Of a stretch of DNA of 54,503 nt, positions 33,851 through 42,328 are shown piece by piece. The notes below the pieces were generated by a model. That model had not been told where the DNA came from. It saw only the letters and a program-made list of their open reading frames with translations, and ran no database searches. This DNA is from UBA995 sp035477115 (lineage in GTDB: Bacteria; Bacillota; Sulfobacillia; UBA995). Positions within the stretch are counted from its first letter, which is position 1; the number at the start of each line of letters is the position of its first letter. The translations under genes were made by a program, and so were the position numbers. The stretch spans positions 1-54,503 of the forward strand of contig DATIKW010000016.1 in the NCBI GenBank assembly GCA_035477115.1. The letters are read 5' to 3'.

Positions 33851-33951
33851 GGACTCGCCACCTCCAGGAACGGAATTGGTCGCTGACGGCTGCCGCTCAA
33901 CGCCGGCAGCTTCGACGGGACGGGGCCGGATTCCCTTTCCGGGGAGAAACA

Positions 33952-33972
33952 AGCCCGGCTCCTCGCCGGGCT
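33952..33972 (-). terminator. Rho-independent terminator after speD
   Basis: AGCCCGGC and GCCGGGCT form a perfect 8-bp stem with a 5-base loop; on the minus strand the stem is followed by TTGTTTCTCC, a short T-rich tail. It lies about 65 bases past the speD stop. Confidence 0.65.
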
Positions 33973-34038
33973 CGCTCTTCCTGGCAGTTGTCTCGGGCCG
34001 AAAGGCGGCTCAGGTGCCCGCCGAGGACTAGTCGCCCG

Positions 34039-34413
34039 TCATCCGGCAACCTGCTTCGGGCTGACCCCGAACATCCCCCGACGCATTTCCGTGGCTTGCA
34101 CCTGCTTGGCATCGAATCCCGTCACGATGCGGTTACACACTTCCCAGGGGTTTACCCGGTCGCCGCACGTGAACACGTCGACTGCCGCATACCCGTATTC
34201 TGGCCAGGTATGGATGGCCAAGTGGGACTCGGAGATTACTACCACTCCGCTGACCCCTTGTGGGCTGAACTTGTGGAACGCCACCTGTCTAACATCAGCA
34301 CCGGCTTCCACCGCTGCTTGCACCAGGATGCGCTCCACCGTCTCCGGGTTATCCAGGACCTCGGGGTTGCACCCATAGATCTCCGCCAGCACATGCCGGC
34401 CCAGAGCGTTCAT
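34039..34413 (-). CDS. speD: S-adenosylmethionine decarboxylase proenzyme
   Basis: 124 aa, the small prokaryotic class. Supplies aminopropyl groups for spermidine. The proenzyme cleaves itself at Ser in SESHLAIHTWPE, making the pyruvoyl group; a later CGD motif (VFTCGDRVNP) is also present. ATG 34413 is chosen because GGGGG precedes it and the promoter -10 at 34497-34502 rules out the upstream in-frame ATG at 34491 unless the message were leaderless. Single gene with its own promoter and terminator. Confidence 0.95.
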   Translation of the reverse strand: MNALGRHVLAEIYGCNPEVLDNPETVERILVQAAVEAGADVRQVAFHKFSPQGVSGVVVISESHLAIHTWPEYGYAAVDVFTCGDRVNPWEVCNRIVTGFDAKQVQATEMRRGMFGVSPKQVAG

Positions 34414-34496
34414 CCCGACCAACCCCCTTTCGGCCGTATTCAATTCCGCGGTTTCATTCCCACCCCGCTTGATTTGCGTTGACTCGGCCAAATTTC

Positions 34497-34524
34497 ATTT
34501 TAGCAAATCTGCCCTTCGTGTCAA
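34497..34524 (-). promoter_or_regulatory. speD promoter
   Basis: On the minus strand TTGACA (34524-34519), 16 bases, TAAAAT (34502-34497). It gives a leader of about 75 bases. Confidence 0.75.
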
Positions 34525-36737
34525 GTAATGTGCTGGTCCCGAAAGGATGCTGCCGCCCCATCACGGCGCCGAGCGCATTCGCCGACTACCAGGTAACTGA
34601 GCGTGGCCGTCGCGTACAGGGCGGTGGTGGCGGCAGCCACAACTCCCGAATCATTGGCCGCCAGAGCGACGAGCGCTCCCAGCAGTATCCCGCCCAGTCC
34701 TTCGGCGAGGCAGGGATTCGCGGCGAGAATGCGTTTGACTACGCCGGGGGGCCGATATCGCAAGACCATGACTCCGGCAAGCAAGCCGAGGAACAGGCGG
34801 CTCCAGATGGTGTGGCGGATGAGGCGTAGATTGATGTCTACCTTGCGTTCGAGCATGGGGAGGATATCGCCGAGTCCGCCATCCATGGCGGCTCCTCCGA
34901 ACCGGCCGAAGTGCGACTGTGCTTCCGCCGAGTGGGAGAGCGTATCGAAGCCGAGGGCAAGACCCACCACCGCCAGGCCGACCACGATGACCGCGGCTCC
35001 CCGGACCGGGGGGCGGAGGCGGCCGACCAGGGAAACCACCGTCCAGACCGAAGCGGCCGCCGCCGTGACGGCACCCCCCAGATTGGCGCCGATTCCCGGA
35101 GCCGCCAGCAGCAAGGTGGCCAATCCCAGTCCCAGGGCTGTGCCGGCCATGGCCGCACGCCCCCATCCGTGGCGGCGGCCGGCGTCGACGAGTCCCGAAA
35201 ACCCGACCAGACAAGCGCCAACCCACACGCCCATGAACTCGTTGCCCAGCCCGTAGAATCGGAAAGCGAGCACGGGCGAGTAGCCGAGCGGCGAGAGGCG
35301 GATCAAGTGGTAGCCCAGCAACTGGTCAGCCGCCAAGGCGGCTATCGTGACCAGCGTGATCAACATGAAAGCGGGAATGCCCGGTGTCTTCCTTTGCAAC
35401 AGGAGACTTGCGGTGAGAGTGGTCCCGGTCAGGAGGAGGGCGGACGCGGCGACGCCCAGTTCCGGAACTGCGCCCAGCATCAGGAAACCCGGAGGGGCGA
35501 GGGTCAGCATCAGCAGCGACGGCTGGAGGAGGCGCGCCGCGGGCAGACCGAGCCAGACCGAGGCCGACACCCCGAGGATCACCGCGAGTTGGGCCAGCGC
35601 ATAGCCGTGCAATAGCGACCTCCTGCGGGCTTCATTGCCGGCGATCCGCCGGTCGAGGGCCGGGAGATCGCCGCTCTCCGGCACGCCGGCCAGGGGCCGG
35701 CCGATGAACTCGCGCGGCGGCGTCAGGCCGAGGAACCGCAGGACGGTCGCGGCGATGTCGGTGGGCGCCACCACCCCCGGCCAGCGAGTGGCCGGCGACA
35801 GCAGGAGGCCCGGGGAGTAGCCTGGTCCGAGCAGTATCACCGGAGCCATGCCCGACCTCGGTTCGCCGGGCCGTGCCGCCGGGGCTTCCGGGGAGAGCAG
35901 GATCAAGAGGTCGCGTTCCCCGTCGATCGCGGCCAGCAGGCCGCCAACGAATGCATCCAGCCTGCGCAGCGCTTCGCGGCGGAAGAATGCCGCCTGTTCC
36001 GGCGTGCAGTACCCGGCGTACGCGTCGGCGCGCCGCGTATCCCCGATATCGACCACGACGAACGCCGCCTGGGCCAGCGCGTGCCGAGTGGCGGCCAACA
36101 GGGCGGTCAGGTCGGCCGCGACCCCGAAGGGCGCCAGCGGATCGGCCTCGATCAGCCTGGCGTCCACTTGGCCGCCGTCAATCATCCCCCGCCCGTCGAC
36201 CGCTAGGAGGGCGGCCAGCCGCCCGGGCTCGCCCGGCCGGTCCGCATTGCCCACCAGGGCGGTGCGCATCCCCGCTGCTCGGAGAGCGGTACCCAGCGCT
36301 CCCAGCCGTGCTCCCGGCGAGGTGCGGGCGGTTACGGCCTCGAGTTCCGGCCAGCCGGGGATGACCATGGCCGAGTCGCCGGGAGATCTCCCGGAACGAC
36401 GCTGGTAGACGAGGGCAACTTTGGTTCCCGAGTAGCTCTCTCCGACCTGGCGGGCGGCGGGTTCGATCTCCTCCCCGAGTTCCACCCGGGCGCCCGCCCC
36501 TAGCGTGGCATACAGCGAGGCCGGCGACCGGTCGGCTGCCTGCCCGCTCATGAGTCCCCTTGTGCCCCGGCGCAGGAGTTCCGCCAGGTTGGGCAGACTC
36601 TCCTCCTCGAGATCGGCCATCGCCAGCCGATCGGCTACGAGGAGGATCACCCGGCGGCTTCCCGCCTCGGCGGGCCCGGGAAACAGGATACTGGTTGCCA
36701 GCAGGCTTGCCCAGACGAAGCCGAGCATTCGCCGCAC
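34521..36737 (-). CDS. membrane protein with alkaline-phosphatase-superfamily ectodomain
   Basis: About 738 aa. A signal peptide (ending GPAEAGS) is followed by a roughly 350-residue extracellular domain resembling the phosphatase/sulfatase superfamily (VILLVADRLAMADL, VVVDIGDTRR, IAATVLRFLGL), then ten or so helices (about 390-720). The usual metal-site Thr/Ser nucleophile motif is not obvious, so catalysis is doubtful. GTG 36737 follows GGGAGGGGGG. The architecture recurs in Bacillota as an uncharacterised envelope protein. Its 3' end overlaps the speD promoter. Confidence 0.75.
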   Translation of the reverse strand: MRRMLGFVWASLLATSILFPGPAEAGSRRVILLVADRLAMADLEEESLPNLAELLRRGTRGLMSGQAADRSPASLYATLGAGARVELGEEIEPAARQVGESYSGTKVALVYQRRSGRSPGDSAMVIPGWPELEAVTARTSPGARLGALGTALRAAGMRTALVGNADRPGEPGRLAALLAVDGRGMIDGGQVDARLIEADPLAPFGVAADLTALLAATRHALAQAAFVVVDIGDTRRADAYAGYCTPEQAAFFRREALRRLDAFVGGLLAAIDGERDLLILLSPEAPAARPGEPRSGMAPVILLGPGYSPGLLLSPATRWPGVVAPTDIAATVLRFLGLTPPREFIGRPLAGVPESGDLPALDRRIAGNEARRRSLLHGYALAQLAVILGVSASVWLGLPAARLLQPSLLMLTLAPPGFLMLGAVPELGVAASALLLTGTTLTASLLLQRKTPGIPAFMLITLVTIAALAADQLLGYHLIRLSPLGYSPVLAFRFYGLGNEFMGVWVGACLVGFSGLVDAGRRHGWGRAAMAGTALGLGLATLLLAAPGIGANLGGAVTAAAASVWTVVSLVGRLRPPVRGAAVIVVGLAVVGLALGFDTLSHSAEAQSHFGRFGGAAMDGGLGDILPMLERKVDINLRLIRHTIWSRLFLGLLAGVMVLRYRPPGVVKRILAANPCLAEGLGGILLGALVALAANDSGVVAAATTALYATATLSYLVVGECARRRDGAAASFRDQHIT

Positions 36738-36879
36738 CGCGGTCCCCCCCTCCCTTCCTATCATTGCCTTCCCGAAGGGACCTCAGCCGGTGGCTGGATT
36801 CGAGTGGTTGGGATCAAGAGGACCCCGAATTCATACCGTCGAAGATCATTTTGTAGGGGCGGTAAGGGGTGGATACGTG

Positions 36880-37380
36880 GTGGCGAGAGCGGTGGTGGCC
36901 CTGATCATCTCGATCGCGCTGCTGCTGAGCGGCTGCCGGCCCGCTCCGGCGGAAGGCCGCGCTCCCGACTTCAGCTTGCCCGATCTGGCCGGCAGCCAGG
37001 TCAGTCTGCGCCGGATGCTGCGGGACGGCCCGGTGCTGGTCAACTTCTGGGCGAGCTGGTGTCCGCCATGCAAACGCAAGTTGCCGGAACTCGAGGAATT
37101 GCATCGGGAGTTCGCGGACCAGGGTCTCACCATCGCGGGGATCAACCTCGATGGCGATCCCGGCGACGCCCGCGCCTTCCTGGCCGCGCAGCCGGTCAGC
37201 TTCCCCATCCTGTTCGATGCGCGAGGCACGGTTGCCGCCACTTTCGAAGTTCGAGGGATCCCCGCCAGCGTGCTGGTGGGTCGCGATGGAGTCATCCTGC
37301 TCCGAGTAGTCGGCCACAGTGCGGCCGGCATGAGCCAGCTTCGCCGGGCGATACGCGATGCGCTGGAGGCGGGAAGGTGA
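36880..37380 (+). CDS. TlpA/ResA-like thioredoxin lipoprotein
   Basis: About 166 aa. N-terminal lipobox (ALLLSGC) anchors it outside the membrane. The thioredoxin fold has the active site WASWCPPCKRKLPELEEL, a WCxxC pair that reduces or isomerises protein disulfides or heme-binding cysteines. GTG 36880 follows AAGGGGTGG at seven bases. Its stop overlaps the next small gene as GTGA, and an electron-transfer 4Fe-4S membrane protein follows, so I infer a small redox relay across the membrane. Confidence 0.88.
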   Translation: MARAVVALIISIALLLSGCRPAPAEGRAPDFSLPDLAGSQVSLRRMLRDGPVLVNFWASWCPPCKRKLPELEELHREFADQGLTIAGINLDGDPGDARAFLAAQPVSFPILFDARGTVAATFEVRGIPASVLVGRDGVILLRVVGHSAAGMSQLRRAIRDALEAGR

Positions 37381-37535
37381 CGGCGGCGGCACGGCGGTTG
37401 CGCCTCAGCCCTGGGCTGGCCCTATTGCTGGTGGCTATCGCCTTGCTGGGGGTGGGTTTCATGCGGGGTGAAGCAACCGTCGTGCTCGGGTACGCTCGGC
37501 TGCTCTGCCTGGCCTGCATCGGCATCGGCCCCTGA
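37377..37535 (+). CDS. 52-aa membrane protein with CLACIG motif
   Basis: GTG 37377 overlaps the TlpA-like stop. A basic start (TAAARRLRL) leads to one transmembrane helix (LALLLVAIALLGVGF), then RGEATVVLGYARLLCLACIG ending GP. The C-x-x-C pair sits near the membrane in a tail conserved in look with other small partners of TlpA-like proteins. It may pass electrons between the 4Fe-4S protein and the thioredoxin lipoprotein; this is inference from the operon. Easily missed by automatic annotation. Confidence 0.7.
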   Translation: MTAAARRLRLSPGLALLLVAIALLGVGFMRGEATVVLGYARLLCLACIGIGP

Positions 37536-37536
37536 C

Positions 37537-38340
37537 ATGCGCCGGCGCCACCTTCAACTGCTGGCCGCCGTCGCAGCGAATGTCCCGCTGCTGCCGTGTT
37601 CGCGGGCGATCCCCGTCCCGATCCTTCACTGTCATGCTTGTCCCCTGGCAACGGGCGCGTGCCCGGTGGGCACCCTGCAGCACTTCATCATCCTCGGCCG
37701 GCCGCCGTTGTTCCTCCTCGGGATCGTGGGGATGGTCACCGCCCTCGCCGGCAGGGCGACCTGCGCCTTCCTGTGTCCGTTCGGGCTGGTGCAGGAATGG
37801 CTGCGACAAGCAGGTCAGAAGCTGGGTATTCGAGAACGGCGTGTGAGCAATGCCCATGCCTGGACGCGATGGGCGGTGCTCGGAGGGTTGGTGGTTGCGG
37901 CGCCGTCGGTCCTGGGTGAGCCGTGGTTCTGCAAGCTCTGCCCCAACGGCACCCTCTTCGCCGGCATCCCGCTGTTGATCCTCGATCCGGCCTTGCGGCC
38001 CCTGGCGGGACCGTTGTTCTTCGTCAAACTCCTCCTGGCGGCCGGCTTCATCGGCTCGGCCCTCCTCGTCCGCAGGCCCTTTTGCCGGTTCATTTGCCCG
38101 TATGGGGCGGCCATCGGCCTCGGCAACCGGCTCGCCTGGTCCCGGATCCAGCATGAGCCCGACCAGTGCACGGGCTGCGGTTCTTGCCGGGATCGTTGCC
38201 CGGTGGACCTGCCCGTACCCGCGGGCGTGGGATCGAGTCACTGCCTGCAATGCCGCGAGTGCGCCGGTTGTCCGGCCGTGAAGGTGGTTCACGGTTGGCG
38301 GCGCCGGCCGGCGGGCGTCGAGGGTGAACATAGCAGGTAG
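37537..38340 (+). CDS. 4Fe-4S binding membrane protein (NapH/NosR-like)
   Basis: 267 aa with about five helices. N-terminal HCHACPLATGACPVGTLQHF, the two in-membrane motifs CAFLCPFG and CRFICPYG, and a C-terminal ferredoxin-like pair (CTGCGSCRDRCP and CLQCRECAGCP) match the NapH/NosR/MauN superfamily that moves electrons across the membrane. It begins directly after the 52-aa CxxC gene. Probably supplies reductant to the TlpA-like lipoprotein. Confidence 0.88.
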   Translation: MRRRHLQLLAAVAANVPLLPCSRAIPVPILHCHACPLATGACPVGTLQHFIILGRPPLFLLGIVGMVTALAGRATCAFLCPFGLVQEWLRQAGQKLGIRERRVSNAHAWTRWAVLGGLVVAAPSVLGEPWFCKLCPNGTLFAGIPLLILDPALRPLAGPLFFVKLLLAAGFIGSALLVRRPFCRFICPYGAAIGLGNRLAWSRIQHEPDQCTGCGSCRDRCPVDLPVPAGVGSSHCLQCRECAGCPAVKVVHGWRRRPAGVEGEHSR

Positions 38341-38369
38341 GGCATGGCTCGGGGCGGAATACTGCCGCC

Positions 38370-39770
38370 ATGAGCGAACAAACGACAACCGCACCCGCTG
38401 ACAAGGCAATGCGGGGGCGCCTGCCGCTGGAAGAACTGGCCGCGGACCGCAACCTGCTGCAGCGCTGCATCGTCAGGCTCGCCTGGCCGGTCGCGGCGGA
38501 GATGCTCCTGCAGACCGTCACCCAGATCGTGGACATGATGATGGTCTCCCGTCTGGGCAGCGAAGCCGTGGCGGCGGTCGGGTTCTCGTTCCGGCCCATG
38601 TTCTTCGCCTTGTCGCTCTTCCTCGGCCTGGGGGCGGGAACCACCGCTCTGGTCGCCCGGTGCATGGGCCGGCGCGAGCCGGAGTTGGCCTCGCGAGTCG
38701 TCCATCAGGCGGTCTTGTCGACGATCGTCCTGGCAGGCGGGTTGGCGATTGGCTTCTACCTCCTCGCACCCCGGATCCAGGCTTTCATGGGCGCCGAGCC
38801 CCAGGTGCTGGATCTCGGCGTGGATTACCTCCGTGCCCTGGCCTGGGGCATGGTGTTCGCATACACGAGCATCGTCATCGCCGCCGGCCTCCGCGGGGCC
38901 GGCGACACCCACACTACGATGCGGGTAGGCCTGCTCACCAACGTCCTGAACGTGATCCTGAACTACGCCCTGATCTTCGGCAACCTCGGCGCACCCGCCC
39001 TGGGCGTGTACGGCGCCGGTGCGGCAACCAGCATAGCGCGGGCCGTCGGGGCGATCCTGCTGCTGAGTCTCGTCCTGTCCCGGCGGCTGGTGATCGCGCC
39101 CCCCCGCCGGCTGGTCGCCTTCGACCCTGATATCCTCCTCCGGATCGTCCGCGTGGGTCTGCCCGCCACCGCGGAACGGGCGCTGCTGAGCCTGGCCATG
39201 CTGATGCACTTGCGGATGGTGGCCGGCGAGGGCACCCTGGCGGTCGCGGCGGCGACCCTTTCCCAGAACATCGAGGAGCTGGCTTACATGCCGTCGATCG
39301 GCCTGGCGGTCGCGGCCGCCACGCTGGTGGGCCAGTTTCTAGGCGACGGGCGGCCCGCGGCGGCGGAACAAGCCGGCTGGCAGAGCGCGCGCCTCGGCAT
39401 CCTGTTCATGGGCGGCATGGGGGCGCTGTTCGTCATCGTCCCTCGCGCCTGGCTGTCGCTGTTCGCCCCTGCCCCTCCCCTCGTCCCCCTGGCCTCGGAC
39501 CTCGTGCGCATCATGGGCCTGGCCCAGCCCTTCGGAGCGGCGGCGCTGATTCTCTCCGGCGGCCTTCGCGGTGCCGGGGCCACCCTCTCGGTGATGGCGG
39601 CAACCGCCCTGGGAATGTGGGCCGTGCGTTTGGGTCTGACCTCCCTCCTCCTGCACCACGGCTGGGGGCCGGCGGGTGCCTGGTGGGCGGTGCTCGCGGA
39701 CTCCATGCTGCGGGCGGGCGTGCTCGCCTGGATCTTCGCCCGCGGCCGCTGGAAGCGGATTCGCCTCTGA
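38370..39770 (+). CDS. MATE family efflux transporter
   Basis: 466 aa, twelve helices in two repeats. LAWPVAAEMLLQTVTQIVDMMM opens repeat one (first 20: LAWPVAAEMLLQTVTQIVDM) and VGLPATAERALLSLAMLMHL repeat two. Same family as the protein at 28664 and similar over the motif AAATLVGQ. It follows the 4Fe-4S gene by 29 bases, with a weak ribosome binding site, and may be read through from it. Substrate unknown. Confidence 0.92.
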   Translation: MSEQTTTAPADKAMRGRLPLEELAADRNLLQRCIVRLAWPVAAEMLLQTVTQIVDMMMVSRLGSEAVAAVGFSFRPMFFALSLFLGLGAGTTALVARCMGRREPELASRVVHQAVLSTIVLAGGLAIGFYLLAPRIQAFMGAEPQVLDLGVDYLRALAWGMVFAYTSIVIAAGLRGAGDTHTTMRVGLLTNVLNVILNYALIFGNLGAPALGVYGAGAATSIARAVGAILLLSLVLSRRLVIAPPRRLVAFDPDILLRIVRVGLPATAERALLSLAMLMHLRMVAGEGTLAVAAATLSQNIEELAYMPSIGLAVAAATLVGQFLGDGRPAAAEQAGWQSARLGILFMGGMGALFVIVPRAWLSLFAPAPPLVPLASDLVRIMGLAQPFGAAALILSGGLRGAGATLSVMAATALGMWAVRLGLTSLLLHHGWGPAGAWWAVLADSMLRAGVLAWIFARGRWKRIRL

Positions 39771-39791
39771 ATCCTTCGGGACATGATGCCC

Positions 39792-39847
39792 TTGACCGCC
39801 GCTGCCACCAGCGAGTAGAATATGAGCGACACATGAGCAATTGCTCA
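39792..39847 (+). promoter_or_regulatory. promoter and SmtB/ArsR-type operator
   Basis: TTGACC (39792-39797), 18 bases, TAGAAT (39816-39821), followed at the transcript start by the perfect palindrome TGAGCAATTGCTCA (39834-39847). Its TGANCA-N2-TGNTCA form fits the SmtB/ZiaR operator class. Confidence 0.75.
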
Positions 39848-39875
39848 CATGTTGCACTGGAGGGTGGTGGTCGCG

Positions 39876-40265
39876 GTGTTCCCCGTCCCTCCCCGCCCCA
39901 TGTCCCGCCCGGAAGAGAGCGACAGCTGCGAGACCCCGGAAGTCCATCTCGAACCCATCGCGCGGGTCCGGCGCACCCTGCCCGACGACGCCACGGTTGA
40001 AGAGTTGGCCGGGCTGTTTCGGGCCGTGGCCGACCCGACCAGGGTTCGCATCCTGCACGCGCTGAGCGTGGCCGAACTCTGCGTGTGCGATCTGGCGGCA
40101 GTCCTGAACATGACTCCCTCCGCCGTCTCTCATCAACTGCGGCTGTTGCTCGCGCTCCGCCTGGTGCGCCGGCGCAGGGCCGGGCGGAACATCTTCTACA
40201 GCCTCGACGACGAACACGTTACCCTGCTCTTCCGGCAGGGTCTGGAGCACGTACTGCACCGCTGA
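39876..40265 (+). CDS. ArsR/SmtB-family metal-responsive repressor
   Basis: About 129 aa. Winged helix: FRAVADPTRVRILHALSVAE, LCVCDLAAVLNMTPSAVSHQ, LRLLLALRLVRRRRAG, IFYSLDDEHV. The ELCVCD motif supplies thiolates for soft metals (Cd, Pb, Zn, As), and the C-terminal DDEHV resembles the alpha5 site of SmtB/CzrA. It should leave its operator when metal binds. GTG 39876 lies 11 bases after GGAGGG; ATG 39849 or ATG 39900 are alternatives. It precedes the P-type ATPase gene by 16 bases. Confidence 0.9.
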   Translation: MFPVPPRPMSRPEESDSCETPEVHLEPIARVRRTLPDDATVEELAGLFRAVADPTRVRILHALSVAELCVCDLAAVLNMTPSAVSHQLRLLLALRLVRRRRAGRNIFYSLDDEHVTLLFRQGLEHVLHR

Positions 40266-40281
40266 AGGAGAGCCCGGGACC

Positions 40282-42276
40282 ATGACCGACGATCTTCAGG
40301 CCATCGGCGCCGAGGTACCCTGCGCGGCTACCCTCCCGTGCCGCGCTCCCGCCTGCCGTGAGCGCAGGTCTCCCGCCGCTACGGCCGTCCCGTGGTGGCG
40401 CTCAACCCACGCTCTGCTGACCACCGGTTCGGGGCTCCTGGCCGTCCTCGGACTGGCGGTGGGCGGCTTCAACCCGGACGGGTGGGCGGTCCTCCCCTAT
40501 GCCCTCGCCATCGGGATGGGGGTCTACTTCCCGGTGCGCTCGGGGCTGCGGTCGCTCGCCGGCCGGCGGGTGGACATGAACGTACTCATGACCATCGCGG
40601 CGGCCGGCGCGATCGCCGTAGGCGAATGGGCGGAGGGCGCCCTGGTGGTGTTCCTGTTCTCGCTCGGGGAACTCCTGGAGAGTTTCGCCCTCGAGCGGAC
40701 GCGCAATGCCGTCAGGTCCCTCATGGACCTGTCACCTTCCGTCGCCGAGCTGAAGCGGGGCGACCACACGGAGATCGTGGCCACCGACACGGTTATTCCC
40801 GGGCAAGTAGTCGTGGTGCGGCCGGGCGCGCGGATCCCTGTCGATGGCGTGGTCCTGGCCGGCGCCGCCGCCGTGAACCAGGCTCCCATCACCGGCGAAG
40901 CCGCCCCGGTCGCCAAGTTGCCCGGGGATCCGGTATTCGCGGGGACGATCAGCCATGACGGTTACCTGGAAATCGAGTGCCGGCGGGTCGCCGCGGACAC
41001 GACGCTGGCCCGGATCATCCACATGGTCGAGGAGGCCCAGGGCAGCCGGGCGCCATCGCAACGCTTCATCGACCGCTTTGCCGCCTGGTACACCCCGGCG
41101 GTGGTGGGAGTGGCGCTGGCGGTCGTCGTCGGACCGCCGCTCGTCCTGGGTGAGCCGTGGTACCCCTGGCTATACCGCGGACTGGCCCTCCTCATCCTGG
41201 CCTGTCCCTGTGCCATGGTGATCTCCACCCCGGTAGCCATCGTCACCGCCATCGGCGAGGCGGCCCGCCGGGGGATCCTGGTCAAGGGCGGCGCCTCCCT
41301 GGAAGCGCTGGCCGCCGCGCGCGTGGTCCTCGTGGACAAGACCGGCACGCTTACCGAGGGCGCCCCGCGGCTGACCGGCATCGCTCCGGCCCCCGGCGTC
41401 TCCGAAACCGATGTCCTGGCCATGGCGGCCGGGCTGGAGTCCCTCGCCGACCATCCCATCGCCCGCGCGGTGGTCGCCGCGGCGGCCGACCGTGAACTCC
41501 CGGTCATCCGGGCGTCGGAGCTCACCGTAATCGGGGGCAAGGGAGTGCGGGGGCGCATCGACGGCCAGCAGCTCACCCTGGGGAGTGCACGGTATCTCCA
41601 GGAGGAAGGCGCCGACCCGGCGGAACTCGGTCGCCTGGCCGCCCGCCTCGGAGACGGCGACCATACGGTGGTCTTCCTGACCGCGCCCGGCCGGCTGCTG
41701 GGGGCGCTGGCCCTGGCCGACCTGCCACGCTCCGAGGCAGCCGATTGCCTGGAGCGGCTGCGTAATCTGGGCATCCGCCGGGTGGTCATGCTGACCGGCG
41801 ATAACCGGGCGGCCGCCGAGTCCGTTGGCCGGCGATTGGGGGTCGATGAGGTCCGCGCAGGACTGCTGCCCGAGGACAAACTGGCGGCGGTGGCGGAACT
41901 GGAGGCCCGCTGGGGTCCGGCGGCCATGGTCGGCGACGGGGTCAACGACGCGCCCGCCCTGGCCCGAGCCACGGTGGGGGTGGCGATGGGCGTGGCCGGT
42001 ACCGATGCCGCGCTGGAGACGGCCGATGTCGCGCTGATGAGCGATCGGCTCGACCGGCTGCCGGAGGGCATCCGGCTCAGCCGCCAGGCGCTCGCGATCG
42101 TCCGCCAGAACCTGACCTTCGCGCTCGTCACCAAGGCGTTGGCGCTGGCGGCTTTGATCCCCGGCTGGCTCACGCTATGGCTGGCCATCGTGGCCGATGT
42201 GGGCTCGTCGCTGGCGGTGATCGCCAACAGCCTGCGGCTGCGCTCGCGCCGCCGCCCGGAAGAGACTCTGCGGTAG
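40282..42276 (+). CDS. heavy-metal translocating P-type ATPase
   Basis: 664 aa P1B-type ATPase. Motifs: TGEAAPV (actuator), CPC in LACPCAMVIS, the phosphorylated Asp in VDKTGTLTEG, HP in DHPIARAV, and VGDGVNDAPALA. CPC and a Lys near LTKALALA suggest Zn/Cd/Pb export (P1B-2). The N-terminus lacks an HMA domain but has three cysteines in EVPCAATLPCRAPACRER, perhaps a simplified metal loading site. GAAGGAG precedes ATG 40282. With the ArsR gene and operator it forms a metal-resistance operon. Confidence 0.95.
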   Translation: MTDDLQAIGAEVPCAATLPCRAPACRERRSPAATAVPWWRSTHALLTTGSGLLAVLGLAVGGFNPDGWAVLPYALAIGMGVYFPVRSGLRSLAGRRVDMNVLMTIAAAGAIAVGEWAEGALVVFLFSLGELLESFALERTRNAVRSLMDLSPSVAELKRGDHTEIVATDTVIPGQVVVVRPGARIPVDGVVLAGAAAVNQAPITGEAAPVAKLPGDPVFAGTISHDGYLEIECRRVAADTTLARIIHMVEEAQGSRAPSQRFIDRFAAWYTPAVVGVALAVVVGPPLVLGEPWYPWLYRGLALLILACPCAMVISTPVAIVTAIGEAARRGILVKGGASLEALAAARVVLVDKTGTLTEGAPRLTGIAPAPGVSETDVLAMAAGLESLADHPIARAVVAAAADRELPVIRASELTVIGGKGVRGRIDGQQLTLGSARYLQEEGADPAELGRLAARLGDGDHTVVFLTAPGRLLGALALADLPRSEAADCLERLRNLGIRRVVMLTGDNRAAAESVGRRLGVDEVRAGLLPEDKLAAVAELEARWGPAAMVGDGVNDAPALARATVGVAMGVAGTDAALETADVALMSDRLDRLPEGIRLSRQALAIVRQNLTFALVTKALALAALIPGWLTLWLAIVADVGSSLAVIANSLRLRSRRRPEETLR

Positions 42277-42301
42277 GGCGGGTTCGGAACCCGCCCCTAC
42301 C
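42272..42301. terminator. bidirectional hairpin between convergent genes
   Basis: GGGCGGGTT (42276-42284) and AACCCGCCC (42288-42296) form a perfect 9-bp stem, extended by GGTA and TACC with one bulged base. It resembles a dispersed palindromic repeat seen in many bacteria and likely works as a terminator for both sides. Confidence 0.6.
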
Positions 42302-42328
42302 GCGACCGGGCGCGAATCCTCCCGGGGG

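Noticed and set aside
34414..34491. N-terminal extension of SpeD to ATG 34491
   Set aside because: The promoter -10 lies at 34497-34502, too close for a translated leader, and ATG 34413 has a GGGGG ribosome binding site.
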